From Agmasoma carcini (nom. nud.) (lineage: Eukaryota; Microsporidia; Thelohaniidae): 14,150 nt of DNA. Both the position numbers and the translations under genes were made by a program. Shown piece by piece: positions 5,658 to 12,779 of this stretch; position 1 is the first letter of the stretch; each line of letters starts with the position of its first letter. Below the pieces are notes generated by a model. It had not been told where the DNA came from, made no database searches, and saw only the letters and a list, made by a program, of their open reading frames with translations. The stretch spans positions 1 to 14,150 of the forward strand of contig JAOXFI010000069.1 in NCBI GenBank assembly GCA_029232285.1, read 5' to 3'.

Positions 5658-7790
5658 TTATTCATTCCATTGGAAAAAATTACATTTTTTAAATCTTTTT
5701 TTACACGAATGAAACTTTTTTCCTTTGTTCGCCTCTGTACTAGCTATCTTTAATTCACAGTCATAACCACAATAACACTTAATTATTGATTCTTCAACTA
5801 TTTTTTCTTTGTTATCAAACATATAAAAATTGCACTTGTTAGAAGAACATATAAAATATTCTTTTCCTTCATTTTTACCCTTTCTGGTTATCATTCTCTT
5901 AACTATCTCATCACAATAACACTTAATATCGACATTTTCTTTATTATCAACATTAATAGTACCATTATTAGCACTATTAGTGGTATTATTGCCTCCACTT
6001 AAATCATCACCCCCACCCATCATATTATTAATGAAAATTTGTTTGTTTTCTACAAATTTTTTATATAATTTTTTGTATATTTCAATTTCATCTTTTAATA
6101 CATTTTTATGATTAATTTGTTTTTTACATATTTTATAAAGCAGTGACTCTAAATTTGATCTAATATCAGGCTCATAAATATTTAGTCCAATTTCTTGATA
6201 TGATTTGATCAAATTAACACCCAAATCACAAGGAATTAATAAATTCTTCTTTTTATAAGCATATTTTCTGATTTGAATCTTATGAATATGCTCATGTATT
6301 GTAGCATCAGTACCAATACCATTCTTATCCATAAGACTTATCAGTTCACTCTCACTTAGGTACGTAGGCTTGGTTGTCTTTGATTCAACAATAAAATTAC
6401 CTTCCCCTTTATGATTAACACTCTCTTTTTTTTTACTATGAATCACTTCACCTACCTCAAATTCATCAATTTCGTTCTCCTTCCAACTATCAAATTTATA
6501 AATATTAAGAAAATTCCTTTCTAAGATTTTATGTCCATTTAAATGGAACTTTTCACCATTTGCATCTAAAATAACTTGTGTTTCCAGTCCAAATGCATTC
6601 TCACTGATGCATCCTAAGAACCTTCTTAATATAAAATCATAAATTTTAAATTCATCACCCGTCAAATTATTTGATCTGCAAATAGGATAAATAGGTGAGT
6701 GTGCATGATCATCATTCTTACCTTTTATAGGATTTTTGAATGTAAAACTTCTTATATAATCATCAACATTATCAAAACCAACATTTTCAACCTCTTTTAA
6801 GCTATTTCTTTTGTTATTGCTTAATTTCTTTAAAATACTTAAAAAATTAAAATTTGGAGCAAAACAATCAGTTTCAGTCCTAGGATATGATATTATACCT
6901 TTAGTATACAACTTTTCAGCTATATCCATAATCTTTTGACCACTCATCTTGTAAATACTTGATACTTTCTTCTGTAATTCAACAGTCCTAAGAGGCAACG
7001 GCTTATATTTAGTTGTGTTCTTAACTTCTACTTTTTCTATATAAAATTCCTTTAAATTTATAAAATTATGAAAGTGTATAGCACAATTCTTATCAAATAC
7101 ATTTCTCTCCCACTTAAAAACATTATTTTTATATTTTATATTTATACTATAAAAATTTTCAACTTTAAAATCTAAAATTTCAAAATGTCTTTTTACAACG
7201 AAGTAAAGGGTTGGTATTTGACAAGGACCAAAGCTTATCACTCCTTTATTTAAGTTAATGCTCTGAATCCTTGTAAAAGGTACTCCAAATCTTAGATCAA
7301 GCTCTTTTCTTGTCTCAACAGCCATAGCTTCATCATAGTTCAAACCATGTAAATTATTTAAAGCTTCTAATATTGAATTTTTGCTAATGGCACAGAACCG
7401 AACTCTCTTACTGACCATTCCTAGTAATTTTTCAATTTGATAACCAATATTCTCACCCTCTCTATCACAATCAGTCCATATTCTTAACTCGTGTATATTA
7501 TGGTTTGATATTAAGTAGTTTAAGTTATTAACTACATCTTTATTGGCGTTTTCTACTTTAATTGGATCAGTAAAGAGCTCATATGGATCTTTTATGTTCC
7601 AATTTGATTTTTCAAAGCTTTGGTTAGTTATATGACCTAAAACACTGGTAAAGATATTATCTTGATTGTTTAGCTTCATTTTATAGTTTGGACAGTACTT
7701 GCAGAGTGATTTAACGTATGTAAAGTCAGTACCTAGTACTTTAACTAGTGATTTGCAAACACTAGGCTTTTCTGCTACATTTAAAATCAT
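5658..7790 (-). CDS. TOP3: DNA topoisomerase III (type IA) with two GRF zinc fingers
   Basis: The 710-aa enzyme passes one DNA strand through a transient break in another. With a RecQ helicase and an RMI1-type partner, the eukaryotic enzyme resolves recombination intermediates in the nucleus. The Toprim domain starts at VAEKPSV (5-11) and carries the acidic metal triad in DCDREGE (107-113). GPCQIPTL (188-195) is the conserved type IA core motif. The catalytic tyrosine is Y302 in GIISYPRTET (298-307), with R304 beside it. MDKNGIGTDATIHEHI (487-502) is another hallmark. A flexible Gly/Asn-rich linker (about 590-622) precedes two C-terminal GRF-type fingers: C624, C626, C648, C653 and C672, C674, C696, C703. 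The enzyme looks complete and functional. It is slightly shorter than animal Top3-alpha, which also ends in GRF fingers. On the minus strand TTTTTTTCCTT directly precedes the ATG, with no C-rich element seen further up. Confidence 0.95.
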   Translation of the reverse strand: MILNVAEKPSVCKSLVKVLGTDFTYVKSLCKYCPNYKMKLNNQDNIFTSVLGHITNQSFEKSNWNIKDPYELFTDPIKVENANKDVVNNLNYLISNHNIHELRIWTDCDREGENIGYQIEKLLGMVSKRVRFCAISKNSILEALNNLHGLNYDEAMAVETRKELDLRFGVPFTRIQSINLNKGVISFGPCQIPTLYFVVKRHFEILDFKVENFYSINIKYKNNVFKWERNVFDKNCAIHFHNFINLKEFYIEKVEVKNTTKYKPLPLRTVELQKKVSSIYKMSGQKIMDIAEKLYTKGIISYPRTETDCFAPNFNFLSILKKLSNNKRNSLKEVENVGFDNVDDYIRSFTFKNPIKGKNDDHAHSPIYPICRSNNLTGDEFKIYDFILRRFLGCISENAFGLETQVILDANGEKFHLNGHKILERNFLNIYKFDSWKENEIDEFEVGEVIHSKKKESVNHKGEGNFIVESKTTKPTYLSESELISLMDKNGIGTDATIHEHIHKIQIRKYAYKKKNLLIPCDLGVNLIKSYQEIGLNIYEPDIRSNLESLLYKICKKQINHKNVLKDEIEIYKKLYKKFVENKQIFINNMMGGGDDLSGGNNTTNSANNGTINVDNKENVDIKCYCDEIVKRMITRKGKNEGKEYFICSSNKCNFYMFDNKEKIVEESIIKCYCGYDCELKIASTEANKGKKFHSCKKRFKKCNFFQWNE

Positions 7791-7984
7791 AAGGAAAAAA
7801 ATTATCTAAAATAAAATATTTTATTATTGAATATAAGAAAAAATTTAAAATAACACTTCTAAGCTTATCCTATTAACTAACTAACCATAAATAATATGAT
7901 TTTGATTTGATTATTAAATTACTTAAATAAAGGTGATGATTAGTTATATGCTATAGAACAATGTCATAATAGCTGATGTTTACA
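7791..7984. other. upstream spacer of topoisomerase III
   Basis: This AT-rich spacer has no reading frame. It includes a TTAACTAACTAACC motif at about 7875-7888. No clear promoter element beyond the T-run at the start codon was seen. Confidence 0.35.
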
Positions 7985-8214
7985 TAATATAAGACATTAG
8001 CGTTCCATCATTAGTAATAACTAGCTAACTATTAATGGTTCATAAGAATTATCAACATTTTTGATATTAGTACATCAAATTAAAAAAAGTTAAGTATATT
8101 AAATATATTGATTAATGGTTTATATTTATAAATATATAATGATATTAGTACATCATATTAATAAAATTGAACTATATTTTATACACTGATTAATGGTTTA
8201 TATTGATAAATATC
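7985..8214. repeat. 78-80 bp tandem repeat extending into the end of the 212-aa gene
   Basis: ATTAATGGTT occurs at 8031, 8111 and 8189 (spacings 80 and 78), and GATATTAGTACATCA at 8063 and 8141 (spacing 78). The second and third copies are well conserved; the first is only partial. The last copy includes the stop codon and final codons of the 212-aa gene (stop at 8198-8200), so the unit probably derives from that gene's 3' end. Confidence 0.8.
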
Positions 8215-8836
8215 CTGTAAATTCATATTCCTTGCATAGACTAAGATCATTTTCATCAAAAAGATGAATATTTTCATAGTTAATAAATTCTACTAAATTA
8301 TTCAAACATATCAAATATTTAATTTCTTCCTTATAAATAGAATCAGATTCTAAAATACGATTAAAGAAATTAATATCAAGCAATTCAATTAATTCTAAGT
8401 TATTTTTTAACATTTCAACCACAAATCTTATATAAAAATTTGATTGTATGAACTTTTTTAACTTTTTGTTAAAAACTACAAAATTTATATTTTCTATTAA
8501 TAAATTTAACTTACTAATTGGATAGAATGGACTTGAGAACAGTTTTAGATAAAAATGATCAAAAATTTCTCTTTTACATGCAAAAATACCAAAAATTTCA
8601 ACAAATATCTTTTCTTCCATAATTTGATCAATTATTTTTATGAAAAGGGTTGATTTTAGTTCTAAGAAGTCATTTAAGTAATTTTCTTTATAGAAGGATA
8701 GCTTTTTAAGATTTAATGGTGTAAACTCATTAATACACTCCACTAAACATTCCTTAATATGATTTTCTTTATCTAAAATGTTAGGCTTGAGTTTAGAACC
8801 CACCATTGGAGGTTCTAGTTTCCTTTTATTGTTCAT
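8198..8836 (-). CDS. hypothetical 212-aa protein (unrecognised)
   Basis: I do not recognise this protein. A short basic N-terminus (MNNKRKLEPP) is followed by an almost entirely helical, Leu/Ile/Phe/Asn-rich sequence with many acidic and lysine residues. Hydrophobic stretches such as IFVEIFGIFACKREIFDHFY (77-96) are too charged to be clear membrane spans. No signal peptide, zinc motif or catalytic motif stands out. Codon and base use match neighbouring genes, and the frame is long for such AT-rich DNA, so it is probably real. The first ATG is used; CCAT precedes it and a T/A-rich run lies just upstream. Its last codons lie inside a 78-bp tandem repeat, so its C-terminus may vary between strains. 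A fast-evolving microsporidian protein is the likeliest description. Confidence 0.7.
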   Translation of the reverse strand: MNNKRKLEPPMVGSKLKPNILDKENHIKECLVECINEFTPLNLKKLSFYKENYLNDFLELKSTLFIKIIDQIMEEKIFVEIFGIFACKREIFDHFYLKLFSSPFYPISKLNLLIENINFVVFNKKLKKFIQSNFYIRFVVEMLKNNLELIELLDINFFNRILESDSIYKEEIKYLICLNNLVEFINYENIHLFDENDLSLCKEYEFTGYLSI

Positions 8837-9162
8837 ATGGAATTTTTTTTAAAAAATATTTTGTATTAATTGTATGGAATATGTGTGACTATCTAGAATA
8901 ATGATTATATGTGGCTGTGGGTCTTATAACTAACTATATTATACTTATATATGATTCTATATTAAAGTAATGATTATATGTGACTAGAAAATCACATTAT
9001 TATATTAAATTATTTATAGCTTAACTTTGTATCTATATTAATACACTATCTTATACATTATATTGTATTGTTTATAGCTTAACTTTGTAGCTATATTAAT
9101 ACATTATCTTATACTTATTACATCAGATTTATAGATTTTAATTTTTCTTAAAAAAAATTATT
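8837..9162. promoter_or_regulatory. divergent intergenic region between the 212-aa and 117-aa genes
   Basis: This spacer must carry the promoters of both divergent genes. Its left half repeats ATGATTATATGTG (8901 and 8970). Its right half holds a 58-bp tandem repeat. TATA-like TTTATAGATTTTAA (about 9128-9141) lies 20-35 bases before the plus-strand ATG. No C-rich element was seen. Confidence 0.45.
9003..9120. repeat. 58-bp tandem repeat, two copies
   Basis: TTATAGCTTAACTTTGTA starts at 9014 and again at 9072. It is followed each time by a CTATATTAATACA(C/T)TATCTTATAC-type segment with few substitutions. The tract ends about 40 bases upstream of the 117-aa start codon. Confidence 0.88.
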
Positions 9163-9516
9163 ATGAAAAACTTCCAAGATGAGCAAAAGGTTATAATCGA
9201 CAGATATGTCAACAATATTAATAATATAATCAATAAATATACTGAAAAGGGTGCAGATGAGAGTTCTTTTGACATATTTAACATCGAAACTGAGGCATCT
9301 AGCAAGAAAGGTCGAGTTTCATTTAACAACATAAACTATAATTGTAATAACTATCAATGTGAGATAGCATCCAATCATATAAAATCAAAGGCAAGGCGTC
9401 ATTCTATTGATGGTTTTACATTTAAAAAGGAAAGAAAATGTGCGATTTCACATAAATTGAGCGAAGCGCTGGCAATTGAGTCTTTTGATGATTTATATGA
9501 TTATTGCATGGATTAA
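9163..9516 (+). CDS. hypothetical 117-aa basic protein with RVSF motif (unrecognised)
   Basis: The family is not recognised. Residues 1-30 look helical, and the middle is Asn/Ser/Lys-rich and probably disordered. GRVSF (50-54) after KK fits the RVxF docking motif for protein phosphatase 1. KARRHSIDG (76-84) contains an RRxS site of the kind phosphorylated by basophilic kinases. The C-terminus is acidic (ESFDDLYDYCMD). These short motifs are suggestive only. The ATG is the first after an in-frame stop at 9139-9141, and the frame is considerably less AT-biased than the spacers, so it is likely a real gene. It is divergent from the 212-aa gene across a repeat-containing spacer. No AATAAA lies at the stop. 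Confidence 0.65.
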   Translation: MKNFQDEQKVIIDRYVNNINNIINKYTEKGADESSFDIFNIETEASSKKGRVSFNNINYNCNNYQCEIASNHIKSKARRHSIDGFTFKKERKCAISHKLSEALAIESFDDLYDYCMD

Positions 9517-9694
9517 TTAAATTAAATGTATTTTTAATATTATTTTAGAAGTTTTATATTAAAATTTACATTAATGGTTTTTGATAATTTGTTTATATAA
9601 GATTAGATGGAGTTTCAGGGTCTATTTGAAGTATAAACAAGTGAATATATGAATAAATATTTTTAGGATTAATTTTTTATACCATGGGTTTAAC
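9517..9694. other. spacer at the start of the degraded region
   Basis: AT-rich sequence with no supported reading frame. It marks the transition from the intact gene block to a region where every coding signal is broken. Confidence 0.35.
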
Positions 9695-9711
9695 TTTCCC
9701 CTTAAAAAATC
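9695..9711 (+). promoter_or_regulatory. C-rich upstream element before the broken frame at 9747
   Basis: TTTCCCCTTAAAAAATC lies about 36-52 bases upstream of ATG 9747. It has the same CCCCTT-to-ATC form and distance as the elements before the 107-aa and 155-aa genes, which suggests the broken frame once had, or still has, a functional promoter. Confidence 0.45.
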
Positions 9712-9746
9712 AATAAACCCAAATAAAACTTTTATTTATTTTTAGT

Positions 9747-10174
9747 ATGCTCAGTTATATTAAAAAAAACATTTTCTTAAGAGATGAAAACTTTGTTGGT
9801 TTTATGATGGATAGCTCGTTGTTACAAAAAGGAAATGCAATACTGATCATGTAATACATTAATAAAATTAACCAAATAGATTCAAATAATGTAAAGGAGC
9901 ATTCATATGTTTTAAAACAGTCCACAATAGCCATTAAAAACAATTTTAGCGCAATTAACAAGTTATTTATAAAATTTAATGTATATATGATGTGTTTAAT
10001 AAGAATATTGCAACCAAAAATTTATCTATAATTAAAACCGTATTGAATTGTAGTACTTCTTTAGTGAAAAAGGTGGTTAGAAATTCAAGGCAATTAATGC
10101 CACCCCAAGACTTAGAATATGATAAGCCTGGTGATTCACCAACTAACAAAACTAATAGATTTACAATAATTTAA
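9747..10174 (+). pseudogene. broken gene of unknown function (one stop, one frameshift)
   Basis: From ATG 9747 the frame is open for 35 codons (MLSYIKKNIFLRDENFVGFM...), meets TAA at 9852-9854, and continues open to about 10030. From about 9990 a second plus-strand frame continues the coding-like character to the stop at 10172-10174, including VLNCSTSLVKKVVRN and PPQDLEYDKPGD. Together they would give a protein of about 140 residues with Lys/Asn-rich helical character. I do not recognise it. A C-rich promoter-like element sits upstream. One stop and one frameshift suggest recent decay, but sequencing error is possible. The antisense frame over 9755-9961 is judged a shadow. Confidence 0.5.
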
Positions 10175-10508
10175 ATTTAAAATACAGTTCAAAAAATATA
10201 CATCTGTATAATTCAAACAAAATGTAAATATTCCGCTACCTAACAATATTATAAGGACCGATGATTTTTTTAGTTATTCTCGTTTAAATAAAGGGGTTAA
10301 GACATGATAAATCATAAAAACCAACTTATTAACAAAGAAAATAGATTCAATACATAAGCCGTAAATTTTATAATAATATTTTGAAAATTTAATTTTTAGT
10401 TTTATTTTTTCATTAAGAATAATTAATAATACAAACAATGTTTATATATTGTGTTACTTATTAGAATTATATCCCAGAAATCTAATTTAAAACCTTTAAT
10501 TTTCTTAG
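10175..10508. other. gene-free stretch
   Basis: No supported frame on either strand. It contains GGGGTTAA (about 10295-10302), which resembles a piggyBac-type end plus TTAA target but has no partner in view. Confidence 0.35.
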
Positions 10509-11170
10509 GTGATCTGTAATTTTTTTAATAATGAGATCAAACCATATCTGTATGACACTGATAGTTTAATCTCTATTTTACAAGAGTTGGGTCTTTTAAA
10601 TTACGTTTTTCGCTGCCCAATTTGTCACATTTCTTGTAATATTGTGAAATATACAAGAAATGTTGATGGCAAAGCATTTGGATGCACGAATAATACATTT
10701 TAGAATACAAAAAAATATTTTTCAATTTGTATTGATATTTTTTGAGAATTTAAATGATAATAAGATATATGAAAAAAACTTTAATTTAAATGTTTAGATC
10801 ATCTTGATATAAATCCAATGTGATTGGGAGGCAAAATATGGTGTGTCGAATTTATGAGAGTCAACTCAAGCATAAAAATGCTCTAATAACGATGTTTTGA
10901 TCTTTGGTATAGCAGATACATCTTCTAGACAGAAGTATACTGTCTTTATTGCCCATAATCTGAAGATTATGTAATGAAGGTACTACCATTCATTCTGATG
11001 AATAGCGTTCATACTCAAGAATAAATTTTCGCATGATACTGTCATCTTATCACACTGTCTCATACTCAAAATATTGAATCATATTGGATAAAAGTTAACA
11101 CAAAGCATTGTTATCTGCCAAGGTAGATGTGTTTTGGCAGAAATGATGTTCAAAGACAGCATTGTGCGCG
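10509..11170 (+). pseudogene. decayed Merlin/ISXO2-like DDE transposase (copy 1)
   Basis: This is a relic of the IS1016/Merlin (ISXO2-like) transposase family, which normally cuts and pastes its own element. The first open piece (10509-10703) has the N-terminal zinc ribbon: RCPIC at 10611-10625, then NVDGKAFGCTN, where family members read DG-x-W-x-C. After a diverged or deleted middle, CLDHLDINPM (10791-10820) and LGGK...CVE (10824-10850) match the stretch before the first catalytic Asp. A one-base deletion near 10853 destroys that Asp and shifts into ESQLKHKNA. DRSILSLLPII (10928-10960) and EGTTIHSDE (10976-11002, second catalytic Asp) follow, with HTV at 11051. Several in-frame stops (10821, 10961, 11003 and others) make it inactive. 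It lacks a true ATG start. The right boundary is approximate. Confidence 0.8.
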
Positions 11171-11365
11171 ACGATTTTGCATAAATCATTGATTTATTAA
11201 AAAATATTCAAATAAATAAAATTATCAAATATATTTTTTTCCTCCAGGGAAATTTTTACCGATTATTTATTTTCTTTGATTTTTTAAATTTAATTCATTT
11301 AAGAACTTGATTATACGCTTAAGATAATTTCAAATTCTTAAAAATAAGTTTTTGACGAACTAGAA
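11171..11365. other. AT-rich stretch between two relics
   Basis: No supported frame. No inverted repeat matching the upstream side of the Merlin relic could be identified by eye. Confidence 0.3.
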
Positions 11366-11845
11366 TTATTGTTTTAGTATAATTATTATCGAAGTTGTCG
11401 CTAATAAAGAAGTAATGATTCTTAAAACGAATTTATTGTTTCTTATTGCAGAATATTTATATATAATGATGTTTTTGTAAGCTACCGAGCTCCTCATAAA
11501 TACAATCAACAATATCATATACCCCCTGTGATAGATTCTATGATAAAAAGAATCATTATCTTTGCTATTTACAAATAAGTCTTTGTAAGCTTGATTTTTA
11601 AAAAATATATTATTGCACTTCTTTGTTTAACATGATCTTCAATATTCTTTAAATAATTCTAAAGTTTTATCTAAACTATAATAAGTATTATGAGAATCAA
11701 TAAAATTTGATAAACTGGTCTTTTATTTTTAGTAATTTTGTGTTATATTAAGTGAAATATTAATCGAAGATTTCTCTATCCAATTTATAAATAACATTAT
11801 GCTGATTCTTAACCGAGGCTTTTTAAAAGACCTTATGCTTTTAAA
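11366..11845 (-). pseudogene. broken frame of unknown function with hydrophobic C-terminal segment
   Basis: On the minus strand one frame stays open for about 85 codons before a stop at 11366-11368, without an ATG near its beginning. It includes KDLFVNSKDNDSFYHRIYH and ends FVLRIITSLLATTSIIIILK, a likely membrane segment. In a neighbouring frame VYDIVDCIYEELGSLQKHH overlaps, suggesting a pair of frameshifts. Upstream the same frame continues with stops to about 11845 (for example SLDKTLELFKEY). The end resembles in layout the tail-anchored proteins of the intact block, but no sequence relationship is evident. It could be a dead cellular gene or chance. Confidence 0.35.
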
Positions 11846-11999
11846 TGTTAAAGAAAAAATAAAATTTATAAACATTATATATTTTTATTCAAATAAACAA
11901 ACTATCTTAATTTTAATTGTTGGTTACCAAACTTTTTATTTGAAGTAAAAATAAAATTTTTAAAATTAATAAATTGGGTTCTGATATCTTATACATATT
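11846..11999. other. AT-rich stretch between relics
   Basis: A short minus-strand open piece (about 25 codons) continues beyond the Merlin C-terminus but is not recognised. No terminal repeat was identified. Confidence 0.3.
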
Positions 12000-12770
12000 T
12001 TTTAATAATTCATTAAATAGCTTGTATTTCAAAAAAACTTTTAATAACAGAATGTCTATTATTCAACACAAAGTAAAATTCTTTAATAAATTGCTCCCTA
12101 GAATTTTATTATTTATTAATTCATATCTTTAATATATTATTGAAATTTTCAACATTTTGAGTACGAATTCCAGTTTTTTATCAACAAAACAGTATTAATG
12201 ACATAGTGTACCAGCATAAAACCTAATTTGTTAAGCATTTTATATATTGGTGATTCATCTGTGTGTATTATACTGTTTCGTAAAACTGTTTCTGTTATTA
12301 TTGGTAGAATAGTTGATGCTTGTTTATTAGGAAAAAAATAGACAAATGCGTCTGATTTGTTAATAGACTTTTCCACATATCACTTGAAATTCATTAATGT
12401 TTTATCTATTTGATTTATTTTGTTTATTTTTCGAGCTTATTATCACTTTAATCTGGATTTGGTACGATTTGAATGAATCTTTGAAACATCTTTTTTACTG
12501 TATTTAATCATTTGCTAACACAGCCTTTGACTGTGGTTATCAACACACTTTGTGCTCAATAACGAATAATTACTTAGATATAATCTCATATCAACATTAA
12601 AATATTTAAAAATGAACCTTTACGTAAAGGGGTGTAAGCTTTAAAATTTATACAGATTCTATTTAAACATTTTACGCACAACCATATTTGTTTGTATTCA
12701 TGGATGTTCTATATGATTGCTTTTATTTCTTTATCATCAACCCATGAGTTCAAAATCTGACAAAAATTTA
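12000..12770 (-). pseudogene. decayed Merlin/ISXO2-like DDE transposase (copy 2, nearly full length)
   Basis: Reading the minus strand from about 12762 down, family features appear in order. A degraded zinc ribbon ends in EYKQIWLC, followed by YTPLRKGSFLNI (consensus: RKGSFF) and a helical region RY-x-AQSVLITTVKG. LNTVKKMFQRF follows, then a remnant of the first catalytic region (Asp codon 12451-12453, followed by a stop where Glu is expected). RKINKINQIDKTLMNF (RKYNRG...WVFG) comes next. The best piece is NKQASTILPIITETVLRNS with IIHTDE, the second Asp at 12257-12259. A frameshift near 12170 leads into TGIRTQNVENFNN, which holds the third catalytic Glu (12148-12150), and REQFIKEFYFVLNNRHS ends the protein. 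Stops and frameshifts are frequent. It differs clearly in sequence from copy 1 and is therefore a different subfamily. Confidence 0.85.
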
Positions 12771-12779
12771 CATTATTTC

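Noticed and set aside
9138..9332. Minus-strand 64-codon frame overlapping the 117-aa gene
   Set aside because: It begins inside the plus-strand gene and is antisense to it; hydrophobic composition is expected from the opposite strand.
9755..9961. Minus-strand 68-codon hydrophobic frame
   Set aside because: It is antisense to the broken plus-strand frame, which has a promoter-like element and more protein-like composition.
10291..10302. GGGGTTAA as a piggyBac end
   Set aside because: No matching opposite end, no transposase beside it, and the motif is too short to stand alone.
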